The position numbers and the translations under genes are program-made. The notes below the pieces were generated by a model. That model worked only from the letters and a program-made list of their open reading frames with translations, was not told the origin of the DNA and made no database searches. This document shows positions 39,557-50,333 of a stretch of DNA of 64,000 bases, one piece after another (the first letter of the stretch is position 1; each line of letters opens with the position of its first letter). The DNA comes from Rotaria sp. Silwood1 (taxonomy: Eukaryota; Rotifera; Eurotatoria; Philodinida; Philodinidae): the NCBI GenBank assembly GCA_905250075.1, contig CAJNOP010000021.1:1-64000 (forward strand), given 5' to 3'.

Positions 39557-39892
39557 CAGAGATGTCCATGGCTGCGCGGCAGCGTCAGGTTTCTTAAAAA
39601 CTCATCGCGGCAGCGGCAGCAGTTTTTTTCGAGGATATTGAAAAACTGCATGAATTTAATAGAATTTCATTGTTTACAAATGAAACACCCGAGACTGAAT
39701 GAATCTGATGGACTAGTACCAATATTTCTGGTCCAATACAGTTGCAGCAGTGAAAATCGAAACACTTTTTTGAAAACCATCGCGGCAGCGGCGCGGTGAC
39801 TTTTTTTTATACATCATCGCGGCGCGGTAAGTTTTTTTTTCTAATGCCGCGGCGCGGCAGCGGCAGAGTTAAAGCCGCGATGGACATCTCTG
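39557..39892. mobile_element. GC-rich hAT-type MITE, 336 bp, with imperfect 8-bp target duplication
   Basis: The left end is CAGAGATGTCCATGGCTGCG. The right end reversed is CAGAGATGTCCATCGCGGCT. The element is full of GCGGCAGCGGC motifs, very unlike the AT-rich surroundings. The flanking 8-mers are ATACGAAC (39549-39556) and GTACGAAT (39893-39900), equal at six of eight positions, as expected of an aged hAT 8-bp duplication. There is no coding capacity, so it must be moved in trans. Confidence 0.75.
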
Positions 39893-40170
39893 GTACGAAT
39901 GTTTCCTGTCCAATGCTCTATGATGCACAGTGAAAGACCACGGTACTACTATAAAATGTGATGTAAGCATTCACACAAGCGGTGTGCATAGTACTTAGTA
40001 ATTTCAATCTTAAAAAAAAGGATTACCAGACTACTGTCAATAGCTTGTATTTTAGGTTGATAATCAAATTGAAAAAGATAAATGTTAATGGAAACAAGAA
40101 TAAAAACAAAACCTATAATTATTCAATAGCTGAAACCTGTGAAACAACAATAAGTAAATCAGTTAGTAAT

Positions 40171-40225
40171 GGTGTGGGTGTGTGGGTGTGAAAGCAAAAT
40201 CAACGATCCACACCCACACCCACAC
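40171..40225. repeat. Paired telomere-like tracts (TGTGGG / CCCACA) in inverted orientation
   Basis: GGTGTGGGTGTGTGGGTGTG (40171-40190) is followed 17 bp later by CCACACCCACACCCACAC (40208-40225). The unit matches TGTGGG, the telomeric repeat reported for bdelloid rotifers. The two tracts could fold into a G-strand/C-strand hairpin. Confidence 0.75.
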
Positions 40226-40689
40226 AGTGGACAGCCAGGTGACAAAATCAATTTTCGAGATTCGAACCCATATCGTAGCTAGCATTGAAGCTACCATGGT
40301 CCTGATTTAAGAGAATCTTGGATGTCGCTCAATAGCGAGTATGCATTAAATATCAGGTACCACAAAGTACGTCAAATAGGTGAATATCATTAATTAGACC
40401 ATATAAGTAAAATTTATATTTTTAATTGATGATCTACTTATATTTTGTAGTCATCAAATACTTGTATAGTTTTATGTATTTACTATATATTACAGACCGT
40501 CCGGACTTCTTGAAGCTCTTTAGACTATAATAAGATCAAAAACTTCGAATCATTATGGTGAAAAATAGTCACTGATCCATAATGCAGTTCATTTGCTGGA
40601 TTTTGTCGGAGTTCAAATGGAAGCTTTAATCTATCTTTTGATAGAACGTATCATCATCTATCTTCAATAGATCCTCAAAGATGCGCCAT

Positions 40690-41130
40690 TGAACCCTTGT
40701 CGAGATTTTTTATTTTTATGACATTTTTGAGCACACCATCATGGTCTCCCTCAAGCTCACTGAAAAATCGAATTTCGAATTTCGACTTGAAACTTTGAGC
40801 AGAGAAAGGTCTCAATAAGACTAGTTTATTCTGAAATTCTCAAATTTCTTGGTTGCTCCTATCTTTAAATATGAACACTTAACATTTTGTGCTTTAAGTA
40901 ATATGAAAAAAAAGTACTTTTTCTTACACTCGTGTCTCAAGAGAGAAGGAACCCACAAATCTGAAACCATCAGAACAAACTAGTCTGATTGAGACCCTTC
41001 TCTGCACAAACTTTCAAATCGAAATTTGAAAGTTGATTTTCCAAGTAAATCTGACGAAGACCACGGTGTTCTGCTGAAAATTGCTGTAAAAATCAAATAT
41101 CTTGATAGAAATAAGCAAGAAACACTTGTC
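40690..41130. mobile_element. Fold-back element with ~190-bp arms
   Basis: The left arm (about 40690-40875) includes GTCTCAATAAGACTAGTTTA and CGAATTTCGACTTGAAACTT. The right arm (about 40935-41130) reversed includes GTCTCAATCAGACTAGTTTG and AAATTTCGATTTGAAAGTTT. Order and spacing of the blocks agree along both arms, with a ~60-bp spacer. There is no coding potential. Confidence 0.7.
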
Positions 41131-41460
41131 TTTTTTAGAGTATTCATAGCTCATTAGAGCCTACATAATGCACATAGTCTCGACCCAATAGCGATTTGGC
41201 ACCTGGCAATTGCTTTCGATCCCTTTTTTCTGTCCAACGTGACCCACACCCTCCAGATAGCTATGCGACCCATCTCCTCAATTATTTCTATCCTATCTGA
41301 TATAATGATCGACAAAAAAAAATTAAGAAATAACTGTTTCTAATTTTTATAAAGGGCTTTTGCAGGGAAATTGAAAATATTTTGGCATTCCATGGGACTT
41401 AAAGGGTTCCATGAGGTTACAAGGGACTCCAAAGAGTTGAAATCTGCCGTTTTCCCTTTT

Positions 41461-41528
41461 GGGGTGTTGGTGTGGATGTCGAAGAAAAGAAAATAAACCA
41501 AAGCCCACACCCACCCACATCCACACCC
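41461..41528. repeat. Paired telomere-like tracts, second site
   Basis: GGGGTGTTGGTGTGGATG (41461-41478) is separated by about 24 bp from CCCACACCCACCCACATCCA (41504-41523) and then CACCC. It has the same inverted G-strand/C-strand arrangement as the 40171 pair. Confidence 0.65.
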
Positions 41529-42141
41529 TTTCGTCAATAAAGACATTGATAGAAGAAAAAAGTTACTTAGGATAATAAAAAAAAGGTTTTTACTGAGCCT
41601 CACCTGATTTGGAAACGTTCCGCCGCCCCTGATTTCGATCTTGTCTGTCATCGTCTTCGACCGAACTAAATTATTTCATTAATACTCTCGGATTGTGATG
41701 ATACACCACGCCAATCTGAAATTTTCTTTTCTCATTTCTAAATTGAACCATTTACTCGACTTTGATCACTTACATTGAACAAGGTAGAAGGCAAATCATT
41801 GATCACCATCCTAAAGAATGTGAATAGACTCAATTGATGTTTTCAACTCTCATTGTTCAATTGTGATTTCAGATCACTACTATCTTTTCGAATACTGTTT
41901 CAATTAATACGGTTGAAAATTGATCAAAGTATTCCATTGCAAATGGTAAATTCTATCCCTTTTTTCAATTTTCACACGACACAATATTCACTCGATGCTT
42001 GTAAGCATATCTGTGGAAATGCATCACAGCTGCAGTCGCTCCATGTACGTTAGACTCGCAGATATTCGAACACTATCCCATTCTTTAGATTGCCTCAGCT
42101 CACTTGCCTTGTCCTCAACATTGAAAGTAAGTATTTTGGCT

Positions 42142-43570
42142 CAGGGCTGCTAGCTGTACCCCATTTTGCTATTTCGCACCCCGAAAAAAACTGTACCCCT
42201 GAGGTACCCTTTTTGTATCCCAGTTTGAAGTTTTGATATTTTCTTTCCATAAATTGGTCTTGATGAAATGAATAGCATTTTTGCGATGAATCCTATAACA
42301 TTACTGTAGTGATAGAGACATTTATACTAAACAGCATTGGTGAAAACTTGACCAATGATTATTAGTACCTTTTTCTTATTTTAATTGTTTCGTTTTTTAC
42401 GAAGGTTCTTCATATTGCGATGAAAATGAGGTTCAGTTAGTCGTTTGTTTTTCTTTTCATTTACTATGATGATACTAATATTTGTTCAGAATTCAACAAT
42501 GAGAATGAAATATTAGCATGTGATGAGTCTGAATCAGGAGCAATAACAACAACAATAAATGAAGAATCCTTTGGTTCAATTTTAAAATCAACCACAAATG
42601 TCAAAAATCAAATTCACCATCAAAATCCAAACGACTTTCTATTTTCATGAAGCAATGGATAAAAGATCCTAAATATGCGTGTTTTCTTCAAGAATGTAAA
42701 GTAGGTCCTTATCGTGCACATTGTTCAATTTGTAAATCAGATTTTTCAATTGCTAATGATTAAACATATTTAATCAATCGACATCTCCAACAAACGGGTC
42801 ATAAGCGTTGAGTTGAAATTCAAACTGAAGAACAATGTAAAGCATATGATCAATACACAAAAACATAACATTAATTTATTTATTTTTCTTGTTAAGCACG
42901 TTTAATACATGATTTTACAACTCCATCAAGTTTATTAGCGAAATTTGCTGCAGCTGAACTTAGTTTTGTGTATCACAGTGTACATCATGGGTATAGTTTT
43001 GTTAGCCAATCATGCACAGGTGATCTGGTGAAAAAAGTTTTTGATGAATCAAATATTGGACAACAAATTAGTTATGGTAAAACAAAAGCACGTAATTTAT
43101 CTGTTAATGATCTAGGTACGATAACATATGCTGCTACAAAACTTCTATAACGAGAAAAATAAGAAAATATTCAACATATATATATTGAAAGAATAATTAT
43201 GTTCTAAATTTATTTTCTTTCTTTAGCAAGGTACTTTTAATTTTAGCTCCTTTTTTACATCCAAAATCACTGGACAAATCAAGAAACATTGTTTTTATTC
43301 TGCGTCTTTGGATGAACCTAGTAAAGGAAACATCAAGATGTTTCCGTTGATCATAAATCATTTTACTCTTCAATCAGGTTTAGTAAGATCTGTATTAGAG
43401 ATTGTTGAACAACCTCGTGAAACAGCTGATCATATTGTTGCTGTACTGCGTGATATATTAAGAAGGGTGCGGAGTATGGGTGTGGATACCCATAAGGAGG
43501 AAACCAACACCCACATCCACACTGATACCAACATTCCATACCCACACCTACACAGACTATTGAACTTTAA
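42142..43570 (+). pseudogene. Decayed hAT-like transposase (BED/TTF-type zinc finger N terminus)
   Basis: A probable left end, CAGGGCTGCTAGCTGTACCC, starts at 42142. Coding remnants follow on the plus strand. From ATG 42647 the frame reads MKQWIKDPKYACFLQECKVG then PYRAHCSICKSDFSIAND, a stop, and INRHLQQTGHKR. This is a C-x2-C...H-x5-H finger typical of hAT and ZMYM-like transposases. After another break, FTTPSSLLAKFAAAELSFVY, HSVHHGYSFVSQSCTGDLVK and KVFDESN continue the conserved region after the finger, ending at a stop near 43150. A last fragment, 43308-43465, reads ILRRVRSMG at its end and is interrupted by the telomere-like insertion at 43465. Several in-frame stops and missing C-terminal catalytic parts mean it cannot encode an active transposase. 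No right-end inverted repeat was found. Confidence 0.7.
43465..43555. repeat. Paired telomere-like tracts, third site, inserted in the transposase relic
   Basis: GGTGCGGAGTATGGGTGTGG lies at about 43466-43485. The C-strand partners AACACCCACATCCACAC and CATACCCACACCTACACAG follow at about 43506-43555. GTATGGGTGTGG and CATACCCACACCTAC are an inverted pair. The relic's reading frame degenerates at this insertion. Confidence 0.65.
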
Positions 43571-45949
43571 TTAACGATTCTGATGCACTACTGAAAATTA
43601 AAATTCTAAAACTTTTACATTACACAAAAATTTACATAATAAAAATTGTCTGGAGACTCCGAGTGAATATTGTCATAAAAATCTGATATTCAAGATTCGA
43701 TGCAGGTTTTTATCCCTATTTAAACGATGAAAACCGCAGCTCTCTATCTTGTTCCGATCAAAAGTTATTCGCAATCAAAGACTGTTCGGTTACTTTTGGA
43801 CTATCTCGTATAATCAGCTTGGGCGGAGAGATGTGAGTTGAGCGTTCGGCAAATCATGAACTAAGAAAAAACTAAAAAGATTTTTCAATTTTACCAAAAA
43901 CCAGCTTATTTTTCAAGCAGGCGGTGATGGAAAACATCAAAATTTTTTCTAAAAACGATATATCAAATAAAAAGCTATGTCTCTGTTGAAATGGCAGACT
44001 TCGGATTATGTTCTCGCACACTTATCTCAGTTTTCGGATTTTTAACGAAAATTGACTTTTTGAGGACGGGGGAGGGGAACTTAAGCTCTGAGTTTTATGT
44101 ATATATGATTAAAAGAACATCATTTCATTTTTTTCTGTTTTTTTTATGTTATCAATACTTGGTTGGATCAAAAAAGTTTTTGCCCATCTATGAAAACCTT
44201 GCCCATCATTTTTTTCTAGCACAAGATAAGTTTGCCTATTAGTCTAAAAATCCTGATTGCGCCAGTGGAACGAAGTCTGATTTAAAACAGGAAATAGGTA
44301 AGTCAGAAAAGTGCAGTCAAACCTCGATAAAGAATCGAAAGATTACTTTTCATTTCTTCTTTGAAACGTATTATTTTATATTGAATGCAAATTGAACAAT
44401 GTTTTTCCAAAATGATAGACAAATTAAAACTTGTGTTAATACTTTATATTATTTTCTGTTCACAATCAATTTTGATTTGATTCTTCTTGGAGCTTTTCAT
44501 TCTCCCAAGATCATCATCAATCATCAATCGAAATAAACATAATCTGTACTTTGACTCGAATATTTGTATCATTTTTATAATCATCTTATTTTAAAAGAAA
44601 TCTTGTCATTCAACAAATAATTCTAGTAATCTACATTTTTTCAACATATGTCAAACAATTTCTGGATAGACAATAATAAAATATGGAAAATATTTCTATT
44701 GGATGAAACAAGCAAGAATAAGCTATACACACTAGTATGTGTCGCATGAGTATAGCTATCTGAAACTACATACATATAAATACAGTTAGTTATGTCTCTA
44801 TGTTAGTAATAGCCAATAGAAATTGATTCTTTGTTATTTTGTATAACGGTGATCAATCGATTTCACCTGGCAAATAATTCATTTCCAACATGTAAGTAAA
44901 AGTTCATTTAGTCGTGTTTATTTTTCTTTTATGTTCTATTTGTCCTTCATTTATTCTCAATGTCTGACAATTCACTTGTCGAGAGTATCCGTTTCTATTT
45001 GTGTACAAAGCTCTTTCTTTTTTTTTTTATTTTCTATTCATACAAATAGATGCATTAATTGGCTTCGAGAGTAGAGATTTCATGTTAATATATATTATAA
45101 GAATGTTTTCTTGTGGAAGTTTCGTCTATGCATGTTTATGAACAAAATATTTATTTTATTTTTTTTGTGTTCTTGTCAATTTCTTTCGGGGTCAGTTGGT
45201 CAATCATGAAATCTTTTAAGTGTTTATATGATCCATTTCTTCGTCGTCTGTTCAACTTTATTACATTTATTCTTCTTTTTTTCTTCTCATGTTTCATTGC
45301 TTCTATGAACAACCATCCACCAAATCTTTGATCAAATAACATAGTATCATTGTATTTAACTATATATATACATATACTGTTCAAACTATTTCATATGGAA
45401 GAACATTGTGATAACCCTATCGACAACAGCAAACATCTTTTTACTGTACGTAAGAAAATGTAAAATTTTCATTAGTCAACAATGGTATGCGTGACAAGAA
45501 AAGTAGACAAGCATAATTAGGAGTATATGCTCAGTGATTTCAACAAATTGAATCCTCATTATAGAAAATTTTGATCAACAAATAACAGAGAAATTCGTGT
45601 TAAAATATTATAGATGTTCATAGACGATAGTTATAATAAGATAACATATTCACTTTTATTTTGGTGACAATCTCATTCAACGATACACGACAGATCGGTT
45701 CAATTCGTTTATATATATATGTATATGTCGCTTTTTTTAATGTTTAGTTCATCAATCATTTTTCTTCGTATTTGTTTAATGGAGAAGAAAGCCTTGAATT
45801 TATGTGTTCTTTTTGTTTTTGCTTTCTTTCATTATATTCTTGAATATATATATTTTATTTTGAATGATCATCATGGATTATTGTTTAGAGATCTAGACAT
45901 ACATGATATTTAGTTGAACTTTGATCTAGTAGTTTCTTCTATATTGACT

Positions 45950-46283
45950 AGAACACTACATATTCTTAATTGCTTGAAGCAACGACTCGCGGTAGAGATA
46001 GCGAGACAGCGTGAAAAATAACGACGCTACGAGACAATGAACAGAAGAAGAAAAAAAAAGAAAAAAGAAAAGAAAGATGTGATGGTTAATTTCATGGGTT
46101 GATATAGGCGGTGTAGAAAAAAAAAGAAGTAGTCAAACAGTTGTTAGGTATTTGTCGACAATAATGAACCGACATCGGACAACTATGACGACAACAAAAA
46201 CAGCAAAAGCAAAGACATATGAACTACTCTTAAACAAAAGTGGTAACGCCGTAGAGAAACATTATAGTGCATCAGAAGTTGAA
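45950..46283 (+). promoter_or_regulatory. Probable Vangl promoter / 5' UTR exon
   Basis: This block is richer in CG and purines than its surroundings (CGACTCGCGGTAGAGATAGC, GACGCTACGAGACAATG) and ends at a good donor, GAA|GTGAGTG. The coding exon begins right after an acceptor, so a non-coding first exon is required somewhere upstream, and this is the best candidate. No TATA box is obvious. Confidence 0.35.
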
Positions 46284-46761
46284 GTGAGTGATCTTCTTTA
46301 GAATCTTTTATTGTTTTTCAAAAAGCAAGTTACTTGACATCTATCAATTATAATAGAACTGAGTACACTTGAAATCGTATTTGATGTCACAAACCTATTT
46401 TGTTTTATATATTCTTTTAATTGAATCGATTTACTAATATAACTAATTATTGCTTGGTAGCTTTGAGGGAAAAAAGACATACTCTTTTAATCATATGTAC
46501 TAACTGATTTTTTTTTGGCTGACCACTATTGTTCTTTCAATATATATTCTTGTGCATGATGTAAATTGATCATGCAATATTGCGTTTTGTATTTGACATT
46601 TTTCTATTAGACAGACGGTGATTAGTATTTACTTATCTATTGTTATTTAATCTCTTCATTTCATATGATTTCTAGTTAATAATAATATCTTATATCAAGT
46701 TTGCTGTGTTTTTTTTTCTTAATTTAATATCACATAATTATATTAATTATTTTTATAGATT

Positions 46762-49612
46762 ATGGATCCAGATGCATATAGTGGTTCAGTTAATTCTGTA
46801 CTTCCATCATCATTACATACAGTTAATAATGAAACACGTTCATCAAATCGTCGTTATCATCATAAGAAACGTCATAATGATGATGTACCATCATCGTTAT
46901 CAGTACCTGTTGTTTCAACTGATAGTCAAGATGAACGTATTGAAGTAAAGATTCTTCCACAAGATGATAATTGGGGTGAAACAACAACAATAACATGTAA
47001 TGGAGTTAATGAAGATACATTAACAAATAACAATGATACTACTTTACAACTAAATGATAATCATCATAATGAACATTTACAATATTTATCAAATAATGTT
47101 CATCAACGAAAATTATCTATAACAATATCACAATTTATTATTTATTTAATTTGTTTAATTGCTTTCATTTCACCTATATTCTTTCTTATATTACCATACA
47201 TATTATTAACATCGGATTTCTTATTATCTATTGATGATTATTCACCAATATTAACAATTATTTTTAAACTTATTTTTTTATTTTTTGGTACATTTCTATT
47301 ACTTTATCGACGTCGTAATCGAACATATTTACCATGTATTCATATACATAAAACATGTTTAATTCTTATTCTATCAATTCTTCTTGTTGTCTATTGGTGT
47401 TATTATATATATAAAATATTAAAATCAAAAATAGATAAATATGAAGAAATTTTATCGATGACATCAACATATGAAGATTTACTTTTATTCATATTAATAT
47501 TATCTGTACTTATCTTAGAAGTTAAATGGTTATATCCTAAATGGATTGTTAAAGTTGTACGATCACCTGATGGACAAATACGACAATATGCAATTGGTAT
47601 GATGAATTAGTTTTTATTTATAAATGATGTATTGATTGAATTTTGATTCTTTTTTTAGGATCAATGTCAATACAAGAAGCGAGTGTTTATTTATTAGAAC
47701 AATATTATAAAGATTTTCCTGTATTTAATCCATGGTTAGAAAATGCTCATCAAACACAAGCTAAACGTCATCGAACATTTTCAACAAAATCTATTGGATC
47801 ACAATCAAATTCATCAACTATAGCTGTTGGTACAAATGGAAATACTACACGATCAATGCGTGGTTTTAATGATAGGTAAGTTAATTATATACATATGGTT
47901 TGTTGCTTTAATTAAGTTCGAAATATTTGTGCAAAAAAAAAGCTAGTTTCAAATGACCTCGAATAGATTTTTCATAGTACAAAATCAATCAAATATTTTA
48001 GATAACTATAACGAACTTGAGAATAATAAATGAACATTATTTCTTGTCATTTACTTTCAAGGATATGAAAAAGAAGAAGAAGAAGATCATTAGAATATAG
48101 GTTAATGAGCGAGAAACGAACGAAAAATTTGAGTTAATTGTAAAATATATGGATGAAACTTTCAGAGCTAGTTTTAATGAATATCAATGAGATAATTCAA
48201 GGGAGCGGTTTGACATGATATATTTCTTTTTTAGAGAAGATTTTTCATTCATTAATTATATCTTATCAAAGCTTAGAAGAGGAAAAAAAACGACTAAAGA
48301 ATGCATTTTTTTAATACCTACTCTGATATATTGTAACTTTAAATGTTTGTTTGTGATGTGCCAATTTATCAATAAACTTGATCTTGGTTACCTTCGATTT
48401 GATACGATAGTTTGTTTGAAAACGTTAAGTCTAATAAGCAAAAGTCTTCGATGAGACTATCAGAAGTCTATAAGGATGTATCTCTTTGCGCCATCCATCC
48501 ACAAGCTATTACAGTTTTACTGAAAATTTTCTCATACGTGAGTCTCCTAGACTTCCGAATGGCCTAAAAATACTGGAGTTTCTTATCTTTCCTTGCGACA
48601 TATGATTGTTTTTGAATATTTAATATCTTAAGAAGAACATCTGTTTAGGCTGAAGCTTTCAAGGCATTCTCTAACGCTGACGACTCGTACTTATGGGAAA
48701 AACTTCAGCTTGACATTTTTTGATTCGATATTATCAAAAATGACTCATGGAGGACAGTGCAGGAAGAAGAACTCTTATAGACTTCTGCTAGTCATGTTGG
48801 AGCCAATGTATTGACAAAATAGCAGTTCGATTAACGAATCACACTTGGGAGCGTTGCTTCGTAAGAGGATGAAGTCATTCTTTGGCATTTATGATAAATT
48901 CAGTCAAGACTTCCCCAAAAAAATTCTATTGATTATTATTCAAATCTATTATAGATTCTATGATGAACTCGATTATGAACGTCGTGTACGAAAACGACGT
49001 ACAAAATTAATAATTTCATGTGAAGATGCATTTACACATGTTCGAAAATGTCTCGATGAAAAATATGGTTCACATATACCAATGGATGCTCGAGAAGCTG
49101 CACAAGTAAATATTGATCTATAAAAAAATTCATCTATAAAATTTTTCTAGGCTGTTTTTTCTTCAATGTCACGTTCTCTTCAAAAATATCTTCGATTAAC
49201 ACGACAACAACCTTATTTTACACGAGAATCAATTATAACTCATTTAGCAACATGTTTATCACATGATCTTTCTCCACGAACATTTCTTGAACGTTATATT
49301 CAAACAGAAGCTCAACCATTAGCTACATTATTATTTCCTATCTTAGCATCAATAACAAATAATCAAGAACAATCATGGACACTTGTATGTGATACTCAAA
49401 GATTAACAAATGATGAAGAAAAATGTCGAAGAATATCTATAAATCAACCAATTTATTCAAATTTAATATTTGTACTTAAACAACAACATGCTGAACATAT
49501 TGCTTTAATATGTACATTTCATCCAATGCCAAGAGTTAATTTAATTGAAAAATTTTTTGATTCAAAACAAAATAAATTTGTTTTGAAATTAAATTCAGAA
49601 ACATCTGTTTAA
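46762..49612 (+). CDS. VANGL: Van Gogh-like planar cell polarity protein (Vangl / Strabismus)
   Basis: Four-pass membrane core component of planar cell polarity that recruits Prickle and opposes Frizzled/Dishevelled. Exons: 46762-47596, 47659-47875, 48955-49105, 49151-49612; 554 residues (human Vangl2 is 521), phases 1, 2, 0. The N-terminal cytoplasmic region is Ser/His/Asp-rich and holds the diagnostic DDNWGETTT (68-76), next to the Ser/Thr phosphorylation clusters of the family. Four hydrophobic segments follow, then LKW.YPKW, VVRSPDGQIRQYAIG, SIQEASVYLLEQYYKDFPVF and NPWL. The C-terminal domain has ERRVRKRRTKL, EDAFTHVRKC, MDAREAAQAVFSSMSRSLQK and YLRLTRQQPYFTRESI. The protein ends KFVLKLNSETSV, keeping the ETSV PDZ ligand. 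An AG acceptor four bases before the ATG implies an upstream 5' UTR exon, perhaps ending at the GTGAGT donor near 46284. Intron 2 (1,079 nt) carries a MITE-like insertion. Confidence 0.95.
48451..48795. mobile_element. MITE-like element in Vangl intron 2, same termini as the 10825 element
   Basis: The left end is ATGAGACTATCAGAAGTCTA. The right end reversed is ATGACTAGCAGAAGTCTAT. The spacing (~345 bp) and terminal sequence closely match the 10825-11185 element, while the interiors are not obviously similar. It lies wholly inside the intron and leaves the splice sites intact. Confidence 0.55.
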
Positions 49613-50333
49613 TATTAATTAGAATATTATACACAGAAAAAAAAGTCAGATATTTTCTTTTTGTTTCTTTTTCTTTTTTACGAATTTTTGTTTTGATGAT
49701 GATGATTAAATCTCTCAAACAATAATCAAATAATCAATCATCATTGCATTTTCTTTCTCTTGTGCGTATTTGTTTACTACATTTTCTTTTTCTTACTGTG
49801 TTTCTTGATTTTTTTTTCATGTCAAAATAGTGAAAGGGAAGAAAATATACATATATATATATATTGAAATAAATCAAGAAGCGATCGCATTGATTTCCAA
49901 TAATTGATACTTATACCTAGAAAAGAAGGTTACTATGGTGAGAAAGATAAGTACTCATCGATAGATTCATTGTGTCTACGATATGATCGATGGGAATCAT
50001 TGATATTGTCAAATTATAGGCAACTATTAAAATTGATATTATACTTTCGGTTAATAGGTAGCTGAAAATAAAATAATTCTAGAAAAAACACTGTTTTTCA
50101 AGGAGATCAAAGGTTAAATAAATACTCAAAAGAAACAAGATCTATTTCTTAGTGTATGTAAGACTAAAATGATATTCAAAAATTAATCGAAACCAATCAG
50201 TGAATTATCGAAGAGAAAATTGAATACGAATAGTGCGAAAGGGAATGTTAGTTATGAAGAGATGAATATTAAAGTTTATTTTTTTTTAAACATTAACTAC
50301 AATCGAAATAAATTCAATTAAAGAAAAATACGA
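49613..50333. other. Convergent intergenic region between Vangl and the MsrB fusion gene
   Basis: Two convergent genes end here. The sequence is AT-rich with T- and A-runs and a short (TA)n tract at about 49850-49863. No gene is seen. Confidence 0.6.

Larger units (their letters stand above)
39029..41632. mobile_element. 2.6-kb segment bounded by diverged inverted repeats (hAT-like ends)
   Basis: The left end reads CATAGGCGGCGGAAGCTGGA then GGCTGAGTGAGGC. The reverse complement of the right end reads CAGGGGCGGCGGAACGTTTC then AAATCAGGTGAGGCTCAG. Farther in, the left arm (39416-39500: GTGTGGGTGTGG, AACAGATTTCGGGATTCCTG, AAGATATTTTCAA) pairs with the right arm (41350-41476: reversed CAGATTTCAACTC, GGAACCC, AAAATATTTTCAA). 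The CAGGGGCGG-type end is common in hAT elements. The interior lacks a transposase and holds two further inverted structures, so it is probably a decayed non-autonomous element. Confidence 0.55.
36920..46761. other. Mobile-DNA-rich intergenic region of 9.8 kb
   Basis: From 36920 to about 39000 and from 44330 to about 45950 the DNA is AT-rich and featureless. Between 39029 and 43570 lies a cluster of inverted repeats, a hAT-type MITE, telomere-like tracts and a broken transposase, listed separately. From about 45950 to 46283 the DNA is richer in CG and purines and is probably the Vangl promoter and 5' UTR. Confidence 0.6.

Noticed and set aside
40259..40269. GATTCGAACCC, reverse complement of a tRNA T-arm consensus
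   Set aside because: A possible anticodon-like stem-loop lies beside it, but I could not find an acceptor stem or D-arm in the right place. At most this is a tRNA-derived fragment in mobile DNA.
41340..41651. Minus-strand 103-codon frame
   Set aside because: It runs through the inverted-repeat arm and telomere-like tract of the mobile segment; the composition reflects the repeat.
45113..45384. Overlapping frames on both strands of ~75 codons
   Set aside because: Hydrophobic or basic low-complexity products from T-rich DNA; no splice or family support.
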